NCBI GenBank assembly: GCA_003427395.1
Contig: BFEA01000104.1
Location: forward strand, 1,633,976-1,655,433
DNA from: Chara braunii
Lineage: Eukaryota > Streptophyta > Charophyceae > Charales > Characeae
DNA: 21,458 nt
Reading direction: 5' to 3'
A model generated the notes under the pieces. That model did not search any database. It saw nothing but the letters and a program-made list of their open reading frames with translations, and was not told the DNA's origin. Positions 1-7,720 of the stretch are shown piece by piece (positions within the stretch are counted from its first letter, which is position 1; each line of letters begins with the position of its first letter). The translations under genes and the position numbers were made by a program.

Positions 1-91
<91 letters not shown>
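1..91. repeat. Compound microsatellite (TG)n(AG)n
   Basis: An uninterrupted run of TG dinucleotides (about 18 units) passes directly into a run of AG dinucleotides up to about base 91. It starts at the edge of the window, so its true length is unknown. On the minus strand it lies just beyond the 3' side of the decayed LINE, so it could have grown from that element's tail, but no junction can be seen. Confidence 0.97.
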
Positions 92-94
<3 letters not shown>

Positions 95-315
95 TCGGGA
101 TGAGCACGTATTCTGTCATATGGCTAATGGGATGTCTTGCTCTTAAACCCTGAACCCTATCCTGCAGTATGGCCAACTGTGACGTCGTGATCTTAAATCC
201 TGATTCATGGGCTTCACACCATGCCCAGGTCTGCACTTGTTTGCTGTGAGCGAGCTGGTGCCAGCAGGTTGTCGTTCCTAAGGGTTCCCCTCCTTGTTGA
301 GTCCCCGTTGACCTT

Positions 316-2180
316 CTACACCACTGTGGGTTTGATGCTCTCTATGCTTCCCAGTTTTCCGTTCGTGAGTCCATCCTTGACAAATTTGTCGATGGTTTCT
401 CGCTTTTTGGTGGGATCTTTTTTAATGAGCTTTGCTGTTCTGTGCCAGTCAGCTGGGTACTGGTACTTAGTCTGCAGAAGTTGGACGATGTTCCCCCACG
501 CTTCAGCTGTTGGAATGCAGTGGGCGTCAATGGTCTCCTTGCATCTTCTCTTCCATATCAGCCAGCCAGAGTGTAAGGGAGCAGAGTCTTCGGAAGATGA
601 TCCTCTGCCATTTCTCTGGGAGGCTGGGCTCGTTCCGTCCACTGAGTCCAGTAAGTCGTGTGATGGGGTTTCTTGTCGAGGGCTTGTCTGTTGTGGAAGC
701 CGACAGGGATTCTGCTCTATCCCATAGCTGCGATGCTTTTGGGCAGTAGAGCAGGCAGTGCATTAGGTCTTCCAGGGTCCCCTGGTCACAAATTGTGCAT
801 AGGTCATCGAATTGTTGTCTGGCTGTGGCTGCGCATCGCCTGCTTAGCCACTTGTTGACTGGCAGGGCGTGGTAGTATATGAGCCATTGCATACTTCCAA
901 CGCGAGTGTTCCTGATAGATAGCGAGGGGTACCTGCCATGCGATTCGCGTTTGGCCTCCACGTCCTCCTCCTTGCACATGCTTCTCCCATCTCTTGGACA
1001 GCTTGTCACCGGTGTCGACTGCTCTCTGCCTGAGCCCGTATCCGCTCCGTGTAGAGTAGTCGAGAAAAATGGATCGTCGCTCCGTCACTGTTCGTGTGGC
1101 AGTTGTTTTCTTGGCCCACTCTACCGGGTCGACTTCCAGCTCTTGCAGTTTTGTCGCTGGGCAGCAGATTCTGTAGTCGTCGTCCTCAACCACCAGCACT
1201 TTTCTGAGAGGGGCTGGTTTGGCTGTGACTCTGGCTGTTACTGTCTTTGTCACGGCGCTTACCGTCTTTCCTGGCCGCTGGATGGCATGGATGATCCAAA
1301 GAGAGCCCATTTCCCTGCCGGCGCTGTTGTCTTGAAGTATGATAGCGCTACGGTGGGGGTATCTTCCCATTTCCAGATGGCCCATTCTCCTGACGCCCAT
1401 GTCGGCGGGGCCTGCAGCATCGCTGAGTCGCTGACCAGTCGGAGGGGATCGACTGCAAGAGTGCCTCGAGGTTGTTTTGCAGCTTGTGGCAGCCTCTGAG
1501 GGTGTGTCTGAGTTCACAACTTTTTTTTTTTTTTTTTTTTTTCTGTCGGTTTTGCTGCTGGTTCCATCTTTGGTTGATCTGCCACACTCCCCGTTCCAGC
1601 CATGTGATGCAGCGGGCATCTTTTGTTGTTAGAGTCCATGGTTTGTCGTCTTGATCCTTGCGCCATTGATTACAGAAGAGCGGCTGACGGAGTACCTCTT
1701 CCCTATTGGTCGGTCTACGGACCTTCGCCACCGGGAATTTCTCTCTCCAGATTTTAATGAGGTACATCCAGTAGTCTGTGTGGGTCCCTTGTGGCGGCTG
1801 GCTCCTGCTGCTGTGTGCCGCGTTGGGGTGACCAAGACATGGAGATCGACCAGAACTGTCCTGCATGTTGGTTGGAGTGGAGACCCTGAGTAGCTGTCTA
1901 CTGCGATGCAGTGTGAGGGAGGTCCATGGCAAGTCTTGGTGGGTGAGCAGCTTCACTATCCACTTGGTCTGGAGGGTCTTCGTTTGCGTGACTGGGTCCA
2001 TGATTCCTAACCCTACTCTTCCCTTCAGTTATATGAGGTGTGCCCATGCAACCTTGGGGAATCCGATGAAGTTAGTCCTCGATGGGTTGCCGGTCCAAAG
2101 CTAAGGCCGTAGACCCATTTTGAGCTCAGGCCGGTAGCCATATTCATCTCCTGAGTCCAGATGATAGTTGCAAATGTGTT
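316..2180 (-). pseudogene. Decayed LINE ORF2, C-terminal part (post-RT region and zinc-binding domain)
   Basis: Read on the minus strand from about 2180 down to 316, the sequence encodes, in several shifted frames, the C-terminal part of a LINE reverse transcriptase protein. It matches the LINE at the right of the window segment by segment. The 'VGLGIMDP' block near 2000 corresponds to 'EGLGILDP'. 'EEVLRQPLF' near 1700 corresponds to 'EEVARQPLF'. 'LEVDPVEW' near 1120 corresponds to 'LPLDPQEW'. A zinc-binding CxxC...HxxxxC motif lies at about 745-800. Stops (for example a TAA near 2029 and a TAG near 2103) and at least three frame changes make it a pseudogene. The endonuclease and most of the RT palm are absent, as expected for a 5'-truncated copy, although RT-thumb-like remnants may reach about 2180. 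Identity to the right-hand element is modest, so it is a different subfamily. The 3' end below 316 is not resolved. Confidence 0.85.
1521..1542. repeat. Poly(T)22 tract inside the decayed LINE
   Basis: Twenty-two consecutive T on the plus strand, hence a run of A (lysine codons) in the minus-strand LINE frame. The flanking LINE frame lines up with the right-hand element on both sides, so this is an expanded run inside coding sequence, not the element's poly(A) tail. Confidence 0.9.
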
Positions 2181-2412
2181 ATGAGATTGTTTGAAGTCTG
2201 TTTGTGTCTGTTACCAGACTGTTGAGTTACTTGGTCCGTTAGCTAGTACCCGGTAGTAAGAGAGCTCGTCAACGATCATTGGCCTGTTTTCTGTCAGGAA
2301 AAAAAGAAGTAAGGACCTGCCAAAACATGGACTGAGAACGTAGCTGATTTCTGAGTTCTGCTGCTAGAATGAATGCGTTGCTGAGATTCCCGCTTTCTGC
2401 TGAGTTTTCTAA

Positions 2413-2415
<3 letters not shown>

Positions 2416-2443
<28 letters not shown>
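2416..2443. repeat. (TG)14 microsatellite
   Basis: Fourteen uninterrupted TG units, seen directly. Confidence 0.97.
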
Positions 2444-2550
2444 CTTGCTGGTCTGTGTGCCTGTTTGAGTGCTTGTCAGTCTGAGCATGTGTGTGACCCG
2501 CAAGGGCCCTTGTTTGTTGGGGAGGCCCCGCACGGGCCCACAGAGCCTGT

Positions 2551-2559
2551 ACTTACCTG
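2551..2559 (-). other. Perfect 5' splice-site motif (minus strand), copy 1
   Basis: The minus strand reads CAG|GTAAGT here, a perfect match to the eukaryotic 5' splice-site consensus. Unlike the three other copies in this window, no ATG-initiated frame stays open up to the junction: the nearest ATG (about 2640) meets a TGA first. Confidence 0.4.
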
Positions 2560-2664
2560 TAGTAGGTAGGCCGGTACCACTCAAGTAGCGATAGATGTGT
2601 CGGGGACTGGAGGCCGAGCAGAAGAAGAAAAAGTCGACATTTTTAGAGGTCCAGTAGTTGTAGG

Positions 2665-2775
2665 CTACCGTCTTCACCCGAATAGAACGACCGGTCATTA
2701 TAGCGGTATCTGGACTCGAAATTGTACCAGATACGGCTATAATGAACGGGCATTCTATTCGGTTAAAGACGGTAG
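2665..2775. mobile_element. MITE-like palindromic element, copy 1
   Basis: The 111 bp block is one long imperfect palindrome. Its arms of about 50 bp start with CTACCGTCTT and read towards a small centre near 2715-2728. The outermost 22-23 bp of each arm (to the 'GAATAGAA' block) differ at only two positions. A second copy lies at 5005-5118. It has no coding capacity. This is the form of a miniature inverted-repeat element mobilised by a transposase encoded elsewhere. Both copies would be flanked by TA if the repeat is taken to begin at CCGTCTTC, which would fit a Tc1/mariner-type target site, but two copies are too few to fix the ends. Confidence 0.8.
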
Positions 2776-3552
2776 GTCTAGGGGGGTACCAGTCCAAGTA
2801 GTCCGAGTCTAGGGCCTGTACGGGCGACATCAGAGTGTGCAATGATGTTCCCCTCCGAGAGGAAGGAGGTACCGGTTGCTTGGAGGCTGCGTGGCCTGGA
2901 AGTCACCTCCCAAGAGGCAAGTTGGCCGCTATATCTGCAGGTGGAGCAAAGAGCTCCTCCTCGTTTGCTGCATGCACATTTGGGCAACACGCTGCTGGAG
3001 GGCGTGGCGGAGCAGCGCTAGCGTGCTGCGCTGCTGGGGAAGGAGCACCCAGCTCTCCACCTTGGCTATGGTGGAGGAGCTCGGGCAGGAGGAGGAGGAA
3101 GAAGGGACTAGGAGAGGGGAGCGCCAAGGGTACTTACCTGGCTATGGTGGACGCCATCTTCATCACCTTGGTGGGTGCTGCATCTGGAAGCCCCCCGTTG
3201 GGGTAGAGCTACACCAAGAAGCTTGGAGGTAGAGTCAGGCATGGCAGCCTGAGTGGAAGTGGCCATAGCTGCTTTGCGTTGTCTTTTGCACGTCAGGGCA
3301 AGGCCCTAGTAGTCCGCCATAGTAAAAGGGCCTTTACCCGATTCAGACCCTGTTTGACGAATGCAGCATAGTGGGGTCACTCGCCCAGAGCCCAACTCGT
3401 GAAAGCAGATCAAAGGACATGTTCTCTGGGTCAAAAGTCACATCCTAGCTAAGTAAAAGTCAATGTCAAAGGTCACAGTTGTGCCCCTGGACGAACAGTT
3501 GCAATATTCAGATATGGGAGTCACATCTGTTCATCCAGGGGGTGTGCAAGTC
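2776..3552. other. Unassigned mosaic sequence, no gene supported
   Basis: A moderately GC-rich stretch with short open frames in several phases and no recognisable domain. Notable items are listed separately: the minus-strand splice-donor motif with its 43-codon leader frame (3138-3266), and GTCAAAGG-type short repeats near 3450-3475. The phrase GCTATGGTGGA occurs at about 3065 and again at 3141. Confidence 0.5.
3138..3266 (-). other. Candidate 5' coding exon ending in CAG|GTAAGT (copy 2)
   Basis: On the minus strand an ATGGCC at 3266-3264 opens a frame of 43 codons that reaches the last base of a perfect splice donor (CAG|GTAAGT, motif at 3132-3140) exactly in phase 0. The peptide starts M-A-T-S-T-Q and matches no family I know. 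The ATG is preceded by the 11-mer GCAGCTATGGC, which recurs before the ATG at 4010. I infer an exon or an exon-derived repeat. No partner exon was identified. Confidence 0.3.
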
Positions 3553-3650
3553 ATGTCTGTTCATGCAGGAGATGTGTCTGTACGTGCAGTATGTGTGTCT
3601 GTTCGTGCAGAATGTGTGTCTGTTCGAGCAGTAGGTGTGTCTGTCCAAAG
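3553..3650. repeat. 21 bp minisatellite, about 5 units
   Basis: Tandem 21 bp units begin at 3553, 3574, 3595, 3616 and 3637 (the last is partial), with a more diverged unit just upstream (about 3525-3545). The period is a multiple of three, and the plus frame stays open, giving seven-residue repeats of the type V-S-V-R-A-x-C. Whether that frame (about 3463-3726) is translated is unknown, and it shows no other coding evidence. Confidence 0.85.
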
Positions 3651-4150
3651 GAAGTCAAAAGGTGAAGTCCGTCAAGAATTCAAGTCAAAGGGAGAGTCTA
3701 GATACAGATTGAAAGTCCGAAATTGAGGCCTGAAGGCCGCAGCAGCAGTGGACCCTGAGGATAAGGAACTGGGACACACTCCACAGAGGCCTGGGACTGG
3801 GAAATGACCCAAGACAGACTGAATTCAGACCTCGCAAGGGGAGGCCAGCACTATAAAGGACAAGGCAGCCTCCCCACAAGGCAGATTTCCCATTGGCTTT
3901 GATGCGTGGAAGTGCTGAGGCACTTGTGCGCGATAGTGCAGGGAGGAGCGCTGGCAGAAGAAGCTGCACCAGAAGGGAGATGAGCTGGGCGCTGGCTGCA
4001 GGGAAGCCATAGCTGCGCCAGCCTGAGTTAACTTAGTAGAAGTACTAGAGGGGTCAGTAGTAGGATATCAGTGAGAGGCATTCAGAGTAGATTCTCGTAG
4101 ACAAGGAGTGTGCATGCATAGTGAGAGAAGGGAACCACGACAGGGATCTT
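3651..4150. other. Unassigned stretch with TATA-containing repeat block
   Basis: No gene supported. The stretch holds a 19 bp block with a TATAAA core (3843-3861) that recurs almost unchanged at 5792-5810. On the minus strand a frame of 61 codons begins at ATGGCT 4010-4008, after the 11-mer GCAGCTATGGC, and ends at 3825. It shares an 'A-M-A-(S)-L-Q' start with the candidate exon at 5869-5922 but has no known domain. Confidence 0.5.
3843..3861 (+). promoter_or_regulatory. TATA-containing block, copy 1
   Basis: Nineteen bases with a TATAAA core at 3852-3857. They match 5792-5810 at 18 of 19 positions, although the surroundings of the two blocks are otherwise strongly diverged. A conserved core inside diverged flanks fits a core promoter, for instance inside an old LTR or related repeat. 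No transcription start or downstream gene is known. Confidence 0.3.
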
Positions 4151-4246
4151 GAGAGAGAAGATAAAGAGAGAGAGAAGATAAAGAGAGAGAGAAGATAAAG
4201 AGAGAGAGAAGATAAAGAGAGAGAGAAGATAAAGAGAGAGAGAAGA
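4151..4246. repeat. 17 bp purine-rich minisatellite
   Basis: Units of 17 bp (GAGAGAGAGAAGATAAA) start at 4166, 4183, 4200 and 4217, with a shortened first unit at 4151 and a partial last unit at 4234. The repeats are essentially identical, so expansion was recent. Confidence 0.93.
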
Positions 4247-4279
4247 CAGGTTACGAAGTGGGATATGGTGAATACTTAC

Positions 4280-4435
4280 CTGTTTGCGCCATACTTGTGA
4301 TCTGAAGGGTGACGCTGGGTGAGCCAGGTCCTGTGCTGACGAATAAGGGAAGAAGACTTGCATTTTGTTGGCGCTGAACTTTTGAACTCGAGATACTCTT
4401 GTATAATGTGAATTTGATAATATGAGCTGCGCCAT
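4280..4435 (-). other. Candidate 5' coding exon ending in CAG|GTAAGT (copy 3)
   Basis: On the minus strand ATGGCG at 4435-4433 opens a frame of exactly 52 codons that ends at a perfect splice donor (motif at 4274-4282) in phase 0. The peptide (starting M-A-Q-L-I-L) has no family I recognise. Downstream on the minus strand, a pyrimidine-rich tract formed by the minisatellite at 4151-4246 is followed by a possible acceptor (…TTAACTCAG, about 4026) which would continue in phase 0 into the 3825-4010 frame. That join is only an inference. Confidence 0.35.
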
Positions 4436-5004
4436 CTGGTTCCTATCTCATCTCGACTTTGGCTTTGTGTGAAGCTATCCTATCTGTGTGATGACGAATG
4501 TGCATGCAAATTTGAACACTCCAGCAAGTTGTGAACAGTCAGGTTCCTTGCAATAGCCTCAGCCAAGACGAAGAGGAAGGATAAGAAGGGCGGCTCTGGC
4601 TATGGTGAACCTCAAGTTGTGCTGGCAGTAGAAGAGGGATTCGCACATATTAATTTGATTCTGGTTCTGCCATCCATCACTACTACCATTCTTTTTTGTT
4701 TGAATAAGAGGGGAGGAGAAGTGGAGGAGTTTGGTTGGCGAGAAGAACTTCAAGGGGAATTATCATTGGTCTCTTGCTGGTGTACATCTTCTTCTTGTTT
4801 ATTCTTTCTTCTTTTTCTTCTTCTTTCCCTCTCTCAAGTTCATTCATTTCTTTTCGCAATTGGTCGGCATTGTGCTTTCTCGTGAATTTGTACTTCGAAC
4901 TCGGCCAGGATTGTAACATTGGTATCACTGACAGAGCAGATTCTACTTGCTGGCGAGAGTTGACTTTGGCGCTCCAACCCTAACCTAAGTGGGAGGGCTA
5001 CCAC
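4283..5004. other. Unassigned stretch, possible LTR end and primer-binding-like motif
   Basis: No gene supported outside the candidate exon at 4280-4435. There is a CT/TTC-rich patch at about 4786-4836. At 4911-4937 the sequence reads TTGTAACA, then TTGGTATCA, five bases, then AGAGC. This resembles the end of a plant LTR followed by an initiator-methionine tRNA primer site broken by a 5 bp insertion. No retroviral-type coding region follows, so at most this is a relic. Confidence 0.35.
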
Positions 5005-5118
5005 CTACCGTCTTCACCCGAATAGAACAGCCGATCATTATCGCTGCATCTGGACCGAAAGTTGTGCTAAATACAGCTATAATGACTGCCGGGCGTTCTA
5101 TTCGGGTGAAGACGGTAG
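5005..5118. mobile_element. MITE-like palindromic element, copy 2
   Basis: The second copy of the palindrome at 2665-2775. The outer 24 bp of the two arms are perfect inverted repeats here, better preserved than in copy 1. The centre differs by small indels. Outside it, a weaker inverted pair (CCAACCCTAAC at 4974-4984 and GTTAGGGCTGG at 5120-5130) suggests that the element may once have extended further, with about 20 bp inserted in the left arm. No coding capacity. Confidence 0.8.
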
Positions 5119-5473
5119 GGTTAGGGCTGGAAAGTTGAGGGAAGTGGGGCAGCGTGGTATGGGGAAAGAAGCTGCCCCCACCTGGCTGGATTGTGTAGGG
5201 TCAACATTGGACCCGGCCAGGTTGATTGAGTGTAAGTTTGGGGTGGTGAGACACTTCAAGAAGACTTCGTGCAACAATTTGTGAGAGGCGACAGTGAGAG
5301 GCAATTGCACCTGGAATCTGTCACCTAAGGGAGACACTTGGCGACTTAAGGGCTTTCCTCAAGTACTCGGCGGGCTTGACAGAAGAATTAGCCATTCTGT
5401 GTCCACTCCCACGGTCCTAGCTTATTGTTACATGCTGCGCCTGCAACAGGCTGCACGGGCCGTTTTCAGGCCC
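5119..5473. other. Unassigned stretch
   Basis: I see no gene, RNA or repeat with clear boundaries between the second MITE-like copy and the tandem array that begins at 5474. Short frames are present but have no domain or codon pattern worth calling. Confidence 0.5.
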
Positions 5474-5644
5474 GTGTCGTTTTCAGCCTGAAAGCCTGAA
5501 AACAAGGGCCTACAGGCCCTGTGTCGTTTCAGCCTGAAAGCCTGAAAACAAGGGCCTACAGGCCCTGTGTCGTTTCAGCCTAAAANAGGGCCCTCCAGGC
5601 CCTGAGTCTTTTCAGCCTGAAACGGAGGGCCATTTTCAGGCCCT
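5474..5644. repeat. 46-47 bp tandem array, four units
   Basis: Units start at 5474 (47 bp), 5521 (46 bp), 5567 (about 37 bp, deleted) and 5604 (41 bp, diverged). The first two differ by one T. Each unit contains internal self-complementary phrases (TTTCAG, CCTGAAA, GGGCC, AGGCCCT), so each can fold on itself. There is one undetermined base (N) at 5586, so the third unit's length is uncertain. Confidence 0.88.
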
Positions 5645-5791
5645 CATAAGATCGATCTGCCCTGAAACTTAGGCACCAGACCAGGGTTTTAGCACAAGCC
5701 ATTTTTGGCCTGTTTTCAAGACAACCTTTGTTTGAGTTTCAATGCCAGGGTCTGGCACGTTTTGGCATTGGCAAGAGCAGCCTCCTGGACG

Positions 5792-5810
5792 GGCCAGCAC
5801 TATATAGGAC
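5792..5810 (+). promoter_or_regulatory. TATA-containing block, copy 2
   Basis: Matches the block at 3843-3861 at 18 of 19 positions. The core is TATATAG, which is palindromic, so the direction is not certain. No gene is tied to it. Confidence 0.3.
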
Positions 5811-5868
5811 TGGCCCACCCTGCAGGCTGCAGAGAGAGAGAGATTGGGCGGAGGCCAGGGAGACTTAC

Positions 5869-5922
5869 CTGCAGCGCCATAGCTCCAGCTTCGTCTTCGA
5901 GGTACCTGCAGCACAGCGCCAT
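5869..5922 (-). other. Candidate 5' coding exon ending in CAG|GTAAGT (copy 4)
   Basis: On the minus strand ATGGCG at 5922-5920 opens 18 codons ending in phase 0 at a perfect donor (motif at 5863-5871). The last residues, A-G-A-M-A-L-Q, resemble the start of the minus-strand frame at 4010. A CT-rich tract ending in TGCAG follows after only 42 bases on the minus strand, too short for a typical plant intron. Confidence 0.3.
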
Positions 5923-5945
5923 CTTCACAGGTTAGTACCTGGCAC

Positions 5946-5947
<2 letters not shown>

Positions 5948-5994
<47 letters not shown>

Positions 5995-5995
5995 N

Positions 5996-6034
<39 letters not shown>
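5948..6034. repeat. (GA)n microsatellite
   Basis: About 43 GA units with one undetermined base (N) at 5995. The length should be treated as approximate because assemblies often collapse such runs. Confidence 0.96.
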
Positions 6035-6039
<5 letters not shown>

Positions 6040-6947
6040 CTTCTTCCTCTTCTCAGTCCACCATCTCCCTCTCACCCTCTTGCTACCTGACTTCACTGCA
6101 TCAGCAGACTAAGAGAGAGCGGGATTGGTGACATTTGGTCCAGACTCGACATTGGGCTTCAGACATTTGACGAGGGATTATTTGGGACTTGTAACACAGA
6201 CTTGGTGTTGACGACATTTCCATCTCCCCCCTCTTCTTCGTCTGATTCCCTCCTCTTCGTCTGTGTATGGTCTGGCCCTGGCGCTTTCTTCCTGTGTGTA
6301 GCACCAGGCCCCCCTTCACACCGTGTGATGAGGATGATGTATGTTTGGTCTGCATTGCGGCATTGATCGGGCTAGTCATTGGTATTCTAGTCTTCCGCTA
6401 CGCTGTCTTGTACTACGTGAGAGAGGTCAGTCCCGGTCAGGTCAGGACTTATATCTAATTCTTCCACTGCGCTACAAAGCACCGTTTTTGTATGTATCAG
6501 GATGTACACTGCTTGCTGAGATTCCACTAGCATTGCATTGTCCATTCAGTCCTTTTCATCACATTGCGGATCCTTGGCTATATATGTACATCGCCCAACT
6601 GGGCATGTAACATTATCCACTAAGGACCAGCACCTTACAGTCTATTACTGAAGGAGGTGACCTGCAATCTGAAAAATCAACAATAGTCAAGGGCAGCTGG
6701 AAAGAACTACTGTAGGAAAATTTGAGTTGGAAAGGTGGAGAGTGGGGTGTGTTGTTGATTCAAGAACTCCCCCTCAAAGGGCTTAATGCATGCCTCTGCA
6801 GAATTATTCCAGGTTGAAACAATACAGCGCAATAATCCATTCGACTCAATTGGACACCGCCTTCACAACCATGCAAGCACTCGAATTCACACGAAACTCA
6901 CAAGGGAAAGCAAAGAGAGAGATATCAGCAGAAACTCGAAATTGTTG
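6035..6947. other. Non-coding stretch, nothing recognised
   Basis: A pyrimidine-rich start (TTCTTCTTCTTCC) is followed by mixed sequence without domain-bearing frames. TTGTAACA occurs at 6189-6196, the same octamer as at 4911-4918. No RNA gene or element boundary could be placed. Confidence 0.5.
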
Positions 6948-7356
6948 TTGCAAGGGATGATCTGCAAAATACCCCCATAAGTTCAGCTATATGATGCCAA
7001 CATGCCCCTCAAAGATGTGAATAGAACGGAATGCCCTCTGACAAGAAAAAAAAAAGTCTTTTGTGAAATACCCCTGGCGTCGGTTGGAGCCGCCATCTTT
7101 GCAATATACCCCTGCCGGGTACCGTCCAACTTTGCAGAATGCGCCCGTACTTGCGAACTTTTCCAAGGCCCGATTGCAGAAGGCCAAGGGCCAAACTGTG
7201 GGGTCCCGATTGCAAATTTTCGCACTGGCCTGACAGGGGAGGGGCATAACACAAAGATTTAGGCGCAAAAGGGCATTCCGCTCTACCCACATCTTTCAGG
7301 GGCATTTTGGCATATAGCTCGACCTACGGGGGGCACTTTGCAAATTGTCCCTTCAA
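6948..7356. mobile_element. Inverted-repeat element with arms of about 90 bp
   Basis: Bases 6948-7040 and the reverse complement of 7265-7356 align along their length. Shared blocks include AGCTATATG, ATGCCCCT.AAAGATGTG and GGAATGCCCT. The interior (7041-7264) repeats a degenerate theme TTTGCAA.ATACCCC several times (near 7062, 7099 and 7132). There is no transposase frame, so it is non-autonomous. Long terminal inverted repeats fit a Mutator-like or foldback element; I infer this from architecture only. No clear target-site duplication was found at the ends I chose. Confidence 0.65.
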
Positions 7357-7413
7357 GTTATTCCAATTTACAACATTCTTGCAATAGTTCGAACACAAAG
7401 TATCAGATGACAT

Positions 7414-7559
7414 GGTCCCACTAGCAAAGAGGATCGGATCGAATGCCTGAATCTGGACGTGTTTGTTGAGAGGTGCAGGAAATCGAGATTGAACTGCTTT
7501 TCTGCATGAACCACGTCCACATTCAGGCATTCGATCCGATCCTCTTTGCTAATGGGACC
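7414..7559. repeat. Long near-perfect hairpin (48 bp stem, 50 bp loop)
   Basis: The arm 7414-7461 and the reverse complement of 7512-7559 differ at only two positions over 48 bp, separated by a 50 bp spacer. Either strand's transcript would fold into one long duplex. It could be a young MITE, an inverted duplication, or a small-RNA precursor. Nothing in the sequence tells these apart. No second copy exists in this window. Confidence 0.85.
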
Positions 7560-7627
7560 TCGGCCCAGATGGCTATGGCCGCAGAGCGCAACCCGCCCAC
7601 TGACTGTCACAATTTTGATTCCATATT

Positions 7628-7635
7628 TATTATAA

Positions 7636-7676
<41 letters not shown>

Positions 7677-7677
7677 A

Positions 7678-7720
<43 letters not shown>
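7628..7720. repeat. (ATT)n microsatellite with two interruptions
   Basis: Two blocks of ATT/TTA triplets, each interrupted by ATAATTGTT. Read as protein this gives only an isoleucine run, so frames crossing it are artefacts. Confidence 0.95.

Larger units (their letters stand above)
2181..2664. other. Intergenic stretch, no gene recognised
   Basis: Between the decayed LINE and the first MITE-like element I see no coding sequence that I can support. It contains a TG microsatellite (2416-2443), a GC-rich patch with a repeated 'gggccc' theme (2508-2540), and a perfect minus-strand splice-donor motif at 2551-2559. The minus-strand frame crossing this region runs through the microsatellite and the MITE, which argues against it being a gene. 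Confidence 0.6.
5645..5947. other. Unassigned stretch with TATA block and candidate exon
   Basis: This interval contains the second TATA block (5792-5810), a short GA run (5831-5843), and the minus-strand candidate exon at 5869-5922. Nothing else is recognisable. Its order of parts (TATA block, GCCATAGCT motif, donor motif, GA run, TTGTAACA further on at 6189) parallels that of 3843-4918. Confidence 0.45.

Noticed and set aside
1348-2001. Separate minus-strand genes at 804-1619, 1348-2001 and 316-642
   Set aside because: They are pieces of one decayed LINE ORF2 in shifted frames, shown by segment-wise similarity to the LINE at 18358-20931.
2294-2842. Minus-strand 182-codon frame
   Set aside because: It reads through a TG microsatellite (His-Thr repeats) and a MITE-like palindrome, so it is not a conserved protein.
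5474-5644. CRISPR array
   Set aside because: The units are directly abutting and variable in length, with no unique spacers, in a eukaryotic context.
5827-5868. 42-base minus-strand intron after the donor at 5869
   Set aside because: Too short for typical plant or algal splicing, and the spliced frame meets a stop soon after.
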